NCBI GenBank assembly: GCA_965262175.1
Contig: CBDHES010000002.1
Location: forward strand, 1,984,001 to 2,048,000
Length of the DNA: 64,000 nucleotides
Direction of reading: 5' to 3'
Source: CADEDH01 sp965262175
GTDB lineage: Bacteria > Actinomycetota > Acidimicrobiia > Acidimicrobiales > SZUA-35
Made by a program: the position numbers and the translations under genes. The notes under the pieces are model-generated. The model saw nothing but the letters and a program-made list of their open reading frames with translations. It made no database searches and was not told where the DNA came from. Of this stretch, positions 25,400 through 34,762 are shown piece by piece. Numbering within the stretch: position 1 is the first letter of the stretch; each line of letters starts with the position of its first letter.

Positions 25400-26548
25400 G
25401 TGGGCCCAAGACTGACCGCCATGACCACGGCGCTGGCCGTCGGCCTACTGGCCGCCGTCCTGCCGACATCGGCAGGGGCGACCACCGCCGACGAGCGCCC
25501 CAGCGCCGTGGTGGCCATGGGCGACAGCTACCTCTCCGGTGAGGCCGGCCGGTGGGAGGGCAACAGCGCCACCGACCGGGGCGACCGGCGGGGAACCGAT
25601 CGTGCCGCCTACCGGGCCGGTTGGGGCTGGTGGCGCTACGACGAGGCTCGGGTCTACGGCGAGAGCGGGGCGTCCGGCTGCCACCGGTCGGATGTGGCAC
25701 CGATCGTGGCCAGCGCCATCGACGTCGACGCGTTGATCAACCTGGCGTGCTCCGGTGCTGCCACGGCCAACCTCGTTCGGGCCGAAGCCGGGGGGCGGGG
25801 CCTGAACGGCGAGCCGTCGCAGGCCGACCAGCTGGCCGAGGTGGCCCGCACCCACGACGTCGAGCTGATCGTGGTGTCGATCGGCGGCAACGACCTCGGC
25901 TTCGGCGACATCGTGCTCGACTGCGCCGTCGACTACCTCCTCAGCCCATCGTGGAGCCCCAACACCTGCAACGAGGAGAAGCAGCGGGCGATCGACGCGG
26001 CCATGGCCACGGTGATGGCCGACGTCGGGACGGTCCTGGACGAGATCCGGGCGGTGATGGAGACGGCCGGTTATCCGGCCGACGCCTACCGGTTGGTGCT
26101 CCAGACCTACCCGTCGCCGATCCCCAGCGGCGACGAGTTCCGCTATCGCCAGAGCGGTTGGACCCGGACCTTCACCGGCGGCTGCCCGTTCTGGGACGTC
26201 GACGCCACCTGGGCCCGGGACACCTTCGTCCCCCAGTTGAGCGCCAACCTGTCGGCGGTGGCCGCAGATCGCGGGGTGGAGGTGCTCGACGTGGCCGACG
26301 CCCTGGAGGGCCGGGAGGTCTGCGCCGAGGGTCGATCCCAAGGCGCCGGCCCCGACGCCGAATGGGGTCGGTTCCTGGTGAGCGGCCTCATCCAAGGCGA
26401 GGCCCAGGAGTCGCTCCATCCCAACGCCCTCGGTCAACAGGCCCTGGGGACGTGCCTCCGGTTGCTGTACGACGCCGATCCGGGCCGCTACCGGTGCGCC
26501 ACCGTCGGCGACGCCGGACCCGAGACGATGAGCCTCACGCCGAGGTAG
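25400..26548 (+). CDS. Secreted SGNH/GDSL-type hydrolase
   Basis: 382 residues with a Sec signal peptide (to about residue 27). SGNH block I is VVAMGDSYLSGEAG (S43), block III is IVVSIGGNDLGFGDI, and block V is ESLHPNALGQQALG with the catalytic His. Six or more Cys residues suggest disulfides, as in secreted actinobacterial lipases and esterases. Substrate (lipid, glycan ester) is not predictable. GTG at 25400 has GCAGGGAGGGACCC directly before it. Confidence 0.88.
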   Translation: MGPRLTAMTTALAVGLLAAVLPTSAGATTADERPSAVVAMGDSYLSGEAGRWEGNSATDRGDRRGTDRAAYRAGWGWWRYDEARVYGESGASGCHRSDVAPIVASAIDVDALINLACSGAATANLVRAEAGGRGLNGEPSQADQLAEVARTHDVELIVVSIGGNDLGFGDIVLDCAVDYLLSPSWSPNTCNEEKQRAIDAAMATVMADVGTVLDEIRAVMETAGYPADAYRLVLQTYPSPIPSGDEFRYRQSGWTRTFTGGCPFWDVDATWARDTFVPQLSANLSAVAADRGVEVLDVADALEGREVCAEGRSQGAGPDAEWGRFLVSGLIQGEAQESLHPNALGQQALGTCLRLLYDADPGRYRCATVGDAGPETMSLTPR

Positions 26549-26580
26549 GCCCATCGGGCGGCGGGCCGGTCGGGAGCAGG

Positions 26581-26626
26581 TGGGCGATCGTGAGCGCCAC
26601 CGTGCGGGATTGGGCGATCGTGAGCG
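26581..26626. repeat. Direct 16-bp repeat upstream of a crotonase gene
   Basis: TGGGCGATCGTGAGCG occurs at 26581-26596 and again at 26611-26626, exactly 30 bp apart, i.e. about three helical turns. Each copy contains the palindrome CGATCG. It lies 117-162 bp upstream of the crotonase GTG and may be a paired operator. Confidence 0.6.
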
Positions 26627-26742
26627 GCGGCGCCGGACACAGTGGCTGCCGGTCCGTTCGTTGTGGAAGGCTGGGCCCATGGACGTCAGCCCGACCACCC
26701 CGACGATCACGACCGTCGCCGTCGACGGGCGGCACTAGCGCC

Positions 26743-27573
26743 GTGCCGACGATCTCGACCGAGCGCTCGGGCCCGACGGCCGTCGTCACCATCGACAACC
26801 CCGAGGCGTTCAATGCCCTGACGCCGGACATGGTCTCCTCGTTGACCGAGGCGGTCCGAGACGCGGCGGCCGATCGGGCCTGCCGGGCCATCGTGTTGAC
26901 CGGTGCCGGCGACCGAGCCTTCTGCGCCGGGGTCGACGTGAAGTCGGTGGCCCAACGGGACGCCACCGGTGGCGACGATCTCGACCCGATCGAGGAGCAG
27001 TTCGAGAACCTCCACCTCCACTTGGGGGCCATGATCCGCACGGTTCACGAGGTCCCGGTGCCGGTCATCGCCGCGGTCGACGGGCACGCCATCGGGGCCG
27101 GTTTCGCCCTGGCGGCGGCCAGCGACCTCCGGGTCGTCTCGCCCGGTGCCCGGTTCGCCGACGGCTTCATCGCCCGCGGCATCTCCGGGTGCGAGCTCGG
27201 GCTCTCGTACTTCCTCCCCCGACTGGTCGGGGCCGCGGTGGCCTTCGAGTGGATGCTGACCGGCCGCCGGGTCGACGGCGAGGAGGCCCGTCGCACCGGC
27301 TTCGCGTCCCTGGCCGACGACGGCGCGGTCGTCGAGCGGGCCCTGAGCCTGGCCACCCAGCTCGCCGAGCGGGCGCCGATGGCGGTGGCGATGACCAAGG
27401 AGGTGATGTGGGCCAACCTCCACGCCGCCAGCCTCGACCATGCCCTGGCCCTCGAGTCGCGGACCCAGGTGATGACCCGCAACACCGCCGATGCCGGCGA
27501 GGCTCGCCGGTCGTTCCTCGAGAAGCGGGACCCGTCCTTCGCCACCTCCGACCGGCCCCGCCGCCTCCGCTGA
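26743..27573 (+). CDS. Enoyl-CoA hydratase/isomerase family protein (crotonase)
   Basis: About 276 residues. AVVTIDNPEAFNALTPDMV opens the fold; the oxyanion-hole motifs are RAFCAGVDVKSVA and AVDGHAIGAGFALAAASDLRV, followed by GISGCELGLSYFLPRLVG with the family Glu in CELG. It acts on a CoA thioester, in fatty or branched acid breakdown. GTG at 26743 is the likely start; 4 bp before it ends a 19-codon open frame (26679-26738) that may be a leader or chance. Confidence 0.88.
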   Translation: MPTISTERSGPTAVVTIDNPEAFNALTPDMVSSLTEAVRDAAADRACRAIVLTGAGDRAFCAGVDVKSVAQRDATGGDDLDPIEEQFENLHLHLGAMIRTVHEVPVPVIAAVDGHAIGAGFALAAASDLRVVSPGARFADGFIARGISGCELGLSYFLPRLVGAAVAFEWMLTGRRVDGEEARRTGFASLADDGAVVERALSLATQLAERAPMAVAMTKEVMWANLHAASLDHALALESRTQVMTRNTADAGEARRSFLEKRDPSFATSDRPRRLR

Positions 27574-27587
27574 CCACCTCGTTCGGT

Positions 27588-27609
27588 CCCGGCCGGCAGC
27601 CCGGCCGGG
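27588..27609. terminator. Hairpin between convergent genes
   Basis: CCCGGCCGG, loop CAGC, CCGGCCGGG: a perfect 9-bp stem in the 39-bp gap between the crotonase stop and the sulfatase stop. It has no T-run on either side, as usual in high-GC Actinobacteria, and could serve both strands. Confidence 0.6.
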
Positions 27610-27612
27610 CGG

Positions 27613-28968
27613 TCAGGGTCGGTACGGGTCCGGGGTTCCGGGGGCGATGAGGGGGTGGTGCTCGGTCGACGCCCAGAACTCGGCAACCCGGGCCATGACC
27701 GGCCGCTGAACCCAGGTGTTGCCGGGGAGGAACACGTCCCGCCGCTCCCGGGGATCCTCGTGCAGGTCGAACGCCCGGGGGATGGTCAGCGTCACCGGCG
27801 GATCGAGCATGTACTCCTGCCAGATGAAGTGGAGCTTCCAGTGCCGCCACTTGACGGCGTGGAGGGCGTCGCCGACGAAGCCCAGGACATGGTCCCGGCC
27901 CGAGGTGGCTCGCTCCCCGGTCCAGAACCCGGTGAGGTCGACGCCGTCGATCGGCCGGTCGTCGGGCACCGTCGCTCCCCCGATCGTGGCCAGGGTGGTG
28001 AACAGGTCGGTGGCCTGACAGATCTCGTTGCTCACCTCGCCGGCCGGTACCCGCCCTGGCCACCGGACGATGAACGGCACCCGGAGGCAGCCCTCCATCG
28101 CCGTGAAGTAGCTGCCGCCCCATGGCCCGGTCCAGCCCCGCCACCCCTCGACGTCCTCGGCGCCGTTGTCCGACGTGTAGATCACGATGGTGTCGTCGGC
28201 CACGCCAAGGGTGTCGAGGTGGTCGAGGAGCGACCCGACCCGGGTGTCGTTCTCCACGACGGAGTCGGCGAAGTCACCGTTGCCGGTGATCCCGGCGAAG
28301 TCGGGGTGGGGCAGCGCCGGAAAGTGGGGGAAGGCGAGGGGGAGGTAGGCGAAGAACGGGCGACCGGCCTCGACCGAACGGGTGATGAATGCCGTTGCCC
28401 GCTCGAAGCACTCCTGGTCGAAGACCCGCCGGGCGTCGACGTCGTAGTCGGCGAGCGCCGTCGAGTCGGAACCGGCGGTGGCCTCGAAGAGCTGCTCGGG
28501 GGGGACGACGGTGGGGTCGTAGTCGGGGGCCGACGACCACAGCGACGAGTCGTGGGTCTCCAACAGGCCCCACCACTCGTCGAAACCCCGCCGCTGGGGA
28601 TGGCGGGCCGGGTCCGAGCCGAGGTGCCACTTGCCGAAGTGGCCGGTGGCGTACCCCTCGGCCGCGAGCAGCTCGGCCACCGTGACCTCCCAGGTCACCA
28701 GCCCCGAGGGCTGACCGGGGAGGGGGATCCGGGTCGTTCCCGACCGGATCGGAAGCCGACCGGTCATCACCGCCGACCGGCTGGGCGTGCACTGGGCCTC
28801 CATGTTCATGTTGGTCAGGCGGAGCCCCTGACCGGCCAGCGCATCGATCCGGGGGGTCGGGGCGCCTCGGAGCTGCCCACCCCCGTAGCAGCCAAGCTCG
28901 CCGAACCCGAGGTTGTCGACGAACACGAACAGGATGTTGGGCCGGTCTCCGTCGCCCCCGGCGCTCAC
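27613..28968 (-). CDS. Type I sulfatase (formylglycine-dependent), co-transcribed with an ABC importer
   Basis: About 451 residues. RPNILFVFVDNLGFGELGCYGG holds the N-terminal metal ligands, QCTPSRSAVMTGRLP holds the CxPSR sulfatase signature with C60 to be converted to formylglycine, and GKWHLG follows. No signal peptide is visible, so a cytoplasmic enzyme acting on imported sulfate esters is likely. The GTG at 28968 overlaps the stop of the upstream ABC ATPase as GTGA, so it is the last gene of the importer operon. Substrate unknown; arylsulfatase-like by overall pattern. Confidence 0.9.
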   Translation of the reverse strand: MSAGGDGDRPNILFVFVDNLGFGELGCYGGGQLRGAPTPRIDALAGQGLRLTNMNMEAQCTPSRSAVMTGRLPIRSGTTRIPLPGQPSGLVTWEVTVAELLAAEGYATGHFGKWHLGSDPARHPQRRGFDEWWGLLETHDSSLWSSAPDYDPTVVPPEQLFEATAGSDSTALADYDVDARRVFDQECFERATAFITRSVEAGRPFFAYLPLAFPHFPALPHPDFAGITGNGDFADSVVENDTRVGSLLDHLDTLGVADDTIVIYTSDNGAEDVEGWRGWTGPWGGSYFTAMEGCLRVPFIVRWPGRVPAGEVSNEICQATDLFTTLATIGGATVPDDRPIDGVDLTGFWTGERATSGRDHVLGFVGDALHAVKWRHWKLHFIWQEYMLDPPVTLTIPRAFDLHEDPRERRDVFLPGNTWVQRPVMARVAEFWASTEHHPLIAPGTPDPYRP

Positions 28969-30074
28969 GTCGGGGCGAATCCCGTCTGCCCGAAGTGCTC
29001 GGTGAGCGCGGTCACCGGCTGGCCCGCCAGCTCCGGTCCTGCGGTGTGGAGGTGGCAGTGGACCTCGCCGCCGCCCTCGATCGGGTAGGGCTCGGGGAAG
29101 CTGGTGTGACACGGCTCGAAGGCGTGGGGGCACCGGTCGACGAAGGGGCAGGCGTCGATCGGGGCGTTGCCGGCCGCACCGAGCTCGCCCCCGACGGTGA
29201 GGGCCCGGCGGCGGGCGCTACGGGCCGGTTGCACGATGGGGTCCGGGTCGGGGATCGAGGCCAGGAGCAGCTCGGTGTAGGGATGTCGGGGCTCGGTGCA
29301 GACCCGATCGGCCTCCCCGGTCTCGACGATCCGGCTGTGGTACATCACGGCGATCCGGTCGGAGATGTGGCGCACGACGGCCAGATCATGGGCGATGAAC
29401 AGGTAGGCGGCGCCGGTGGCGTCCTGCAGGTCCTCCAGGAGGTTGATGACCTGGCTCTGGGTCGACACGTCGAGGGCCGACACCGGCTCGTCGAGCACCA
29501 GGAGCTTGGGCTCGGTGGCCAGGGCCCGGGCGACGGCGATCCGCTGACGCTGGCCGCCGGAAAACTCGTAGGGGTACCGATCGAGGTGGTGTCGCTGAAG
29601 CCCGACCTGCTCCACCAGATCACCGGCCCGGGCTTCCCGGGCTCGAGCGTCGAGCCCGAAGTGGATCCGCAGGGGCTCGCCGATGATCTCGCCGACCAGC
29701 ATCGACGGGTTGAGCGAGCCGACCGGGTCCTGGAACACCACCTGGACCGCACGGCGGTAGGCGGCGGGAACCCGGCCACCGAACGCCGTGACATCGAAGT
29801 CGCCGAGCCGGATCTGGCCACCGGCGGGTGGGATGAACCGGAGGATCGACCGGCCGATCGTCGTCTTCCCCGAGCCGGACTCGCCGACCAGGCCGAGCGT
29901 CTCGCCGGGGGCGATCGTCAGCGACGCCCCCTGGACGGCCCGGATATCGGGTCGTCGCTGCCACGGCCAGTCCCCCCGGCCGCCGGGGAAGGTGATCGTC
30001 AGGTCGCTGACCTCGAGCAGCGGGGCCGAGTCGGCGCTCACCACCTCATCGCCGGTGCCGGCCACCGCGGTCAC
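28965..30074 (-). CDS. Oligopeptide ABC importer, ATP-binding protein (OppF/DppF type)
   Basis: About 369 residues with Walker A GLVGESGSGKTTIG, Q-loop VVFQDPVGSLNPS, signature EFSGGQRQR, Walker B LLVLDEPVSALD and H-loop LFIAHDLAVV. The C-terminal oligo_HPY region includes RHPYTELLL and a Cys-rich block (DACPFVDRCPHAFEPC). Unlike the homologue at 9829-11577 the helical subdomain has normal length. GTG at 30074 overlaps the upstream stop (GTGA). It pairs with the ATPase half of the upstream fusion protein to form the nucleotide-binding dimer. Confidence 0.92.
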   Translation of the reverse strand: MTAVAGTGDEVVSADSAPLLEVSDLTITFPGGRGDWPWQRRPDIRAVQGASLTIAPGETLGLVGESGSGKTTIGRSILRFIPPAGGQIRLGDFDVTAFGGRVPAAYRRAVQVVFQDPVGSLNPSMLVGEIIGEPLRIHFGLDARAREARAGDLVEQVGLQRHHLDRYPYEFSGGQRQRIAVARALATEPKLLVLDEPVSALDVSTQSQVINLLEDLQDATGAAYLFIAHDLAVVRHISDRIAVMYHSRIVETGEADRVCTEPRHPYTELLLASIPDPDPIVQPARSARRRALTVGGELGAAGNAPIDACPFVDRCPHAFEPCHTSFPEPYPIEGGGEVHCHLHTAGPELAGQPVTALTEHFGQTGFAPT

Positions 30075-32083
30075 GATGCCCCCTCGATCGACGCCGCCTC
30101 GGCCACGCCGGCCAGATCGAGCTGGCCGATCCTGACGCAGCGAGCATGGACGGTCGATGCCGGCCGCAGCTCGATCGACCCCGATCGGCACTCGGCGACG
30201 GCATAGGGGCAGCGGGGAGCGAAGTGGCACCCGTCGGGCCACTCCCAGGGTGGGGGCACGACCCCGTCGATCGTGGGAAGCGAACCGCTTCGGGACTCGT
30301 TGCGGGGAATCGCCTTGATGAGCCCCTCGGTGTAGGGGTGTTGGGGGTTGTGGAACACGTCGGTCAGCAACCCGGTCTCGACGATCTGGCCGGCGTACAT
30401 CACCGCCACCCGGTCGGCCAGATCGGCCACGACCCCGAGGTCGTGGGTGATCAGCAGAACTCCGAGGTCGAGGTCTCGGCTGAGCTCACCGATCAGGTCG
30501 AGGACCTGGCCCTGCACGGTCACGTCGAGGGCGGTGGTCGGCTCGTCGGCGATGAGCAACTTCGGCCGGCAGGCCAGGGCCATGGCGATGACGACCCGCT
30601 GGGCCATCCCACCCGAGAACTGGTGGGGGTAGTTCCCGATCCGGCGGGGCGGGTCGGGGATGCCGACCTGGACCATCAACTCGATCGCCCGCTCGTAGGC
30701 GTCCTTCTTCGACAGGCCGAGGTGGTAGCGAAGCGGCTCGGTGAGCTGCCGCCCGACCGTGTAGACCGGGTTCAGGGCGGCCATCGGCTCCTGGGAGATC
30801 AGCCCGATCTCACGGCCTCGGATCGAACGGAGCTCATCGAAGCCGAGGTCGACCAGTTCCCGCCCGTCGAGCATGATCGACGAGGCGCTGGCCCGGCCCG
30901 GGTCGGGAACCATCCCCAGCAACGACAGGGCCGAGATCGACTTGCCCGAGCCGGACTCCCCGACCAGGGCCATCACCTCCCCGGGGGCGATGTCGAGATC
31001 CACGCCCGACACGACCGACACGTCGTCGGTGGTCCCGGGGCGAGGGAACCGGATCGAGAGATCCCGGACCGAGACGAGGGCCTCGGGATCGGGGGGAGCA
31101 CCGGCCCCCGAGGATGCGGCGGCCACCCGTTCGACGTCGCCGACCCCGACCCGGCCGCCCCGGGCCTCGCGGCCAAAGGCGTCGCGGAGCCCGTCGCCGA
31201 ACACGTTGAACGCGACCACCGTGACGAAGATGGCGAGACCGGGCGGGATCGCCGGCCAGATCGACTGGTTGATGTTGACCCGGGCGTTGTCGAGCATCCG
31301 GCCCCAGCTGGCCTGTTCCGGGGTGGCACCGAGCCCGAGGAAGCTGAGGGCCGACTCGGCCAGGACCGACTGGGCGAAGAGGAGCGTCGTCTGGACGATG
31401 AGGACCGGGGCGATGTTTGGCAGGATGTGGCGGAACATCAACCGCGCCGACCCCGCTCCGGCGGCTCGGGCGCCGTCGATGTACAACTCCTCCCGAGCGG
31501 CCAGCACCTCGGCCCGGGTGAGGCGGGTGATGATCATCGAATAGACCACGCCGATGGCGAACATGGCGTTGACCAGGCCGGGGGCGGTGGCGGCGATGAT
31601 GGCGATCGCCAGCACGACGGCCGGGATGGCCACCAGGGTCTCGACCAGTCGCATCACGATGCGGTCGAGCCAGCCTCGGTAGTACCCGATCGCCAGGCCG
31701 AGCGGGATCCCGATGATCAGCGCCGTGCCGGTGGCGATCAGCCCGGCGGTGAGGGCGAACCGTCCCCCGAACAGGATGCGGGTGTAGATGTCGCGGCCGA
31801 CGGCGTCGGTCCCCAGCCAGTAGGTGCCCGACGGTCCGAGCAGGAAGTCGGAGAAGTCCTCGGCCTGGTTCGGGTCGTAGCGGGTCAGCAACGGCGCGAA
31901 GACCGACACGATCACGAGCAGCACCAGGAAGCCGCCGGCGGCCACCGCCAGCTTGTTGCGCCGGAACCGGCGCCAGAACCGGCTGCCCCGGGCCGCCTCG
32001 GCGGTGGCCGGGCCGGTCTGCTCCGGCGTGGGGTCATCGGCGCCGGAGAGGGCCGGGTCGGTGGTCGAGAGCGCGTCGGTCAC
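30071..32083 (-). CDS. Fused permease-ATPase of an oligopeptide ABC importer (DppC-DppD fusion)
   Basis: The 670-residue protein joins two subunits usually made separately. Residues about 1-310 form a DppC permease: first span near 45-65, GTYWLGTDAVGRDIYTRILF, EAA loop ELYIDGARAAGAGSARLMFRH. After a linker (about 310-335) residues 336-670 form a DppD ATPase with Walker A ALVGESGSGKSISA, signature QFSGGMAQR, Walker B LLIADEPTTALD and a C-terminal Cys-rich block (GCHFAPRCPYAVAEC). Such fusions are known in Actinobacteria. It lies 3 bp below the DppB permease gene. Confidence 0.93.
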   Translation of the reverse strand: MTDALSTTDPALSGADDPTPEQTGPATAEAARGSRFWRRFRRNKLAVAAGGFLVLLVIVSVFAPLLTRYDPNQAEDFSDFLLGPSGTYWLGTDAVGRDIYTRILFGGRFALTAGLIATGTALIIGIPLGLAIGYYRGWLDRIVMRLVETLVAIPAVVLAIAIIAATAPGLVNAMFAIGVVYSMIITRLTRAEVLAAREELYIDGARAAGAGSARLMFRHILPNIAPVLIVQTTLLFAQSVLAESALSFLGLGATPEQASWGRMLDNARVNINQSIWPAIPPGLAIFVTVVAFNVFGDGLRDAFGREARGGRVGVGDVERVAAASSGAGAPPDPEALVSVRDLSIRFPRPGTTDDVSVVSGVDLDIAPGEVMALVGESGSGKSISALSLLGMVPDPGRASASSIMLDGRELVDLGFDELRSIRGREIGLISQEPMAALNPVYTVGRQLTEPLRYHLGLSKKDAYERAIELMVQVGIPDPPRRIGNYPHQFSGGMAQRVVIAMALACRPKLLIADEPTTALDVTVQGQVLDLIGELSRDLDLGVLLITHDLGVVADLADRVAVMYAGQIVETGLLTDVFHNPQHPYTEGLIKAIPRNESRSGSLPTIDGVVPPPWEWPDGCHFAPRCPYAVAECRSGSIELRPASTVHARCVRIGQLDLAGVAEAASIEGAS

Positions 32084-32086
32084 CGC

Positions 32087-33031
32087 CTAGTCCCTCCGGA
32101 CCTTGGGATTGAGCCAGGCGTAGCTCAGGTCGAGCAGGATGTTGGCCACGACGACCACGAACGTGGTGATCATGACGAAGCCCAGCGTCACCGGCACGTT
32201 CTTGCGGAGGACCGAGTCGACGCCGGCGCTGCCCAGGCCGGGCAGGTTGAAGATCAGCTCGACGAAGATGGCCCCGCCGATCAGGGCCGACAGCTGGAAG
32301 CCGATCAGGGTCACCACCGGGATGGCGGCGTTGCGGAGGGCGTGGCGGAGCACCACCCGCCGGACCGGGAGGCCCTTGGCCAGGGCGGTCCGGATGTAGT
32401 CCTGCTGGAGCACGCCGATCATCGCCGACCGGGTCTGGCGGGCGATCGCCGCCGACGACGCCGTCCCCAACGCCAGACAGGGAAGGATGATGGTGAAGAC
32501 CCACCCGGTCCAGGTCTCGGTTCGGGCCCTGGTCCAGATGGCGGGGAACCACCCGAGGTTGACGGCGAACACCGCGGCCAGGATCAGCGCCAGCCAGAAG
32601 TTGGGGACGGCGATCCCCAACGAGGAGATGACGGTGATCAGCCGATCGGGCCATCGGCCGGCGGCCAGGGCGGCGATCACCCCCAGGGTCACCCCGAGGA
32701 CGACCGCCACCAACAGCGAGCCGAACACCACCGAGAACGTGACCCGGGCCCGCCGGGTCAGCTCGGTGGTGACCGACTCGCCGGTGAACCAGTTCTCACC
32801 CAGGTCGCCCTGGACGGCGTCACCCAGCCACGCCACGTACTGCTCGACCAGCGGACGGTCGAGACCCAGCTCGGCCCGCTTCTCGGCGATGGCCTCGGGG
32901 CTGGCGTCGTCGCCGAGGAGAGCGGCGGTCGGGTCGACGTCCCGGAGCTGGATCAGAAAGAAGACGATCGTCCCCACCAGGAACATGAGGGGGATCGCCG
33001 CCAGCAGTCTGATCACGAGGAAACGAAGCAT
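32087..33031 (-). CDS. Oligopeptide ABC importer permease (DppB/OppB type)
   Basis: 314 residues, normal length, starting MLRFLVIRLLAAIPLMFLVG. It has six predicted spans, the periplasmic loop ending GDAVQGDLGENWFTGE, the EAA loop YIRTALAKGLPVRRVVLRHALRN and a typical LPGLGSAGVDSVL segment. It forms the channel together with the permease half of the downstream fusion. The start is 33 bp below the binding-protein stop. Confidence 0.93.
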   Translation of the reverse strand: MLRFLVIRLLAAIPLMFLVGTIVFFLIQLRDVDPTAALLGDDASPEAIAEKRAELGLDRPLVEQYVAWLGDAVQGDLGENWFTGESVTTELTRRARVTFSVVFGSLLVAVVLGVTLGVIAALAAGRWPDRLITVISSLGIAVPNFWLALILAAVFAVNLGWFPAIWTRARTETWTGWVFTIILPCLALGTASSAAIARQTRSAMIGVLQQDYIRTALAKGLPVRRVVLRHALRNAAIPVVTLIGFQLSALIGGAIFVELIFNLPGLGSAGVDSVLRKNVPVTLGFVMITTFVVVVANILLDLSYAWLNPKVRRD

Positions 33032-33064
33032 GGCTCCATCCGCTCCGGGCCGCCGACCGAAGAC

Positions 33065-34708
33065 CTAGCCGACCCGGACGCCGTAGGGCATCGGGGCCTG
33101 CATGTTGAGGCCCATCGTCACCCCGGTGACGTCGGGGGCGTGGACCGCGTTCTGGCCACCGTGGGCGTAGGGGATCAGGATCCCCCGCTCGATCAGCAGC
33201 TGGGTCGCCTCGGCGTAGACCTCTCGGGCCTCGTCCACCGGGAGCTCCGACGCGTCGGCCAGCAGCTGGGCGATGTCTTCGGTGTCGCCGACCCCGAACA
33301 CGTCGTAGGTGCCGCCCTCGACGAACTTCGGCAGATCGTTGGCCGGGTGGTAGAGCAGGTCCCGGAACCACGTGATGCCCCATTCGCCCTGACGGGTACG
33401 GGGCCCGAGCTCACCGTTGTTGATCTGGATCAGCTCGACGTTGATACCGGTGGCGCCCAGCATCTGGACGGTCAGCTCAACGTGGGGCTGGATGGCCGGC
33501 ATGATCGGCATCTGGATGGTGACACCGTCGGGGTAGCCGGCCTCGGCCAGCAGCTCCCGGGCCCGGTCGGGATCGTACTGGGGCAGGTCGTCGAGCTCGG
33601 GGCTGTACCAATCGCCGAATGCCGGCGGATAGACGCCGCCCAGGCTGTCGCCCTTGCCGGCGTGGATGGCGTTGTTGTAGGCGTCCCGGTCGATCGACAG
33701 GGCGATCGCCTGGCGAACCCGCTCGTCGGCCAACGGCTCATCGATGGCGCCGTCCCGGCCGGTGATCACGATGTAGGGGAAGAAGTTGGGCACCGTGATC
33801 AGGGTGTTGCCGGCGTCGAGCAGGTCGTCGATCTGGGCGTCCCGGGTGGTGGCCATGATGTCGGCGTCGCCCGAGAGGAGGGCGTTGGCCCGAGCGTTGT
33901 TGTCGGGCACGGCGGTCACCTCGACCCGCTCGACACCCTGGTCGGCCGGGTTCCAGTAGTCGGCGTTGAGGTCATAGACCTCGACCACCCCGGCCTCGGA
34001 GTCTCCCTCGGACCAGATCCACGGCCCGGACCCCTGAGGGTTCCGGGTCAGGTCGGTGCCGAGGGCGGCGGGCGAGATCATCATGCCCATCACCATCGAC
34101 ATCTGGATCGGGAACTGGGGCTGGGGCTGGCTGAAGGTCACCGTCAGCTCGTAGTCGCCGGTCGCCTCGGCCCCGGTCATGGTGGCCCACGTCGCGGCGT
34201 TGGGGTTGCCCTCGGCCGCCTGGTGGTAGAGCAGGTTGTCGGCTGCCACCTGGGCGTCGAACGCCTCGCCATCGTGGAAGGTCACGTCGTCGCGGAGCTC
34301 GAAGACCCAGATCGTCGGCTCGGGCTGGTCCCACGAGGTGGCCAACGCCGGCTCGAGGCCGAAGTCGTTGTTCTGCCGGGTCAGGGTGTCGTAGACCGGG
34401 TAGAGGTAGGCGCTCTGGGCGGTCTGGGATCCGGCCGGGTCGAAGGTGGTCACCGGCGAGAACTCCACGTAGCGGAGGGTGCCCTCGGCCGGTGCGGCGT
34501 CGGCCACCTCATCGTCGGCGGCGTCGTCGTCGGCGTCGGCGTCCTCGTCGCCGTCGGCCACGGTCGTCTCGACCGACCGACCTTCGGTGGTCGTCGTGTC
34601 GTCCTCGGCAGCCGTTCCACCGTCGTCGTCATCGCCGCCACAGGCCGCGGCCACGAACGCGATGGTCAGGAGCACGGCCAGCAGGCGCCGCAGGGTTGCT
34701 CGGGTCAT
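33065..34708 (-). CDS. Oligopeptide-binding lipoprotein (SBP_bac_5 family)
   Basis: About 547 residues. Lipoprotein signal RRLLAVLLTIAFVAAACGG (lipobox VAAAC), then an Asp/Glu/Thr-rich spacer (about 22-65), then the SBP_bac_5 domain with FSPVTTFDPAGSQTAQ, DDVTFHDGEAFDAQVAADNL and RVRQAIALSIDRDAYN. First gene of a five-gene operon ending in the sulfatase. ATG at 34708 is chosen for AAAGGGGGAGAG just before it and for the lipobox position. Clearly a paralogue of the binding protein at 13955-15859, but with its own operon. Confidence 0.92.
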   Translation of the reverse strand: MTRATLRRLLAVLLTIAFVAAACGGDDDDGGTAAEDDTTTTEGRSVETTVADGDEDADADDDAADDEVADAAPAEGTLRYVEFSPVTTFDPAGSQTAQSAYLYPVYDTLTRQNNDFGLEPALATSWDQPEPTIWVFELRDDVTFHDGEAFDAQVAADNLLYHQAAEGNPNAATWATMTGAEATGDYELTVTFSQPQPQFPIQMSMVMGMMISPAALGTDLTRNPQGSGPWIWSEGDSEAGVVEVYDLNADYWNPADQGVERVEVTAVPDNNARANALLSGDADIMATTRDAQIDDLLDAGNTLITVPNFFPYIVITGRDGAIDEPLADERVRQAIALSIDRDAYNNAIHAGKGDSLGGVYPPAFGDWYSPELDDLPQYDPDRARELLAEAGYPDGVTIQMPIMPAIQPHVELTVQMLGATGINVELIQINNGELGPRTRQGEWGITWFRDLLYHPANDLPKFVEGGTYDVFGVGDTEDIAQLLADASELPVDEAREVYAEATQLLIERGILIPYAHGGQNAVHAPDVTGVTMGLNMQAPMPYGVRVG

Positions 34709-34762
34709 CTCTCCCCCTTTGGATCGAAGTTGAGCGCGCCTGGGGGGGCGCAGCGTGGGCCA

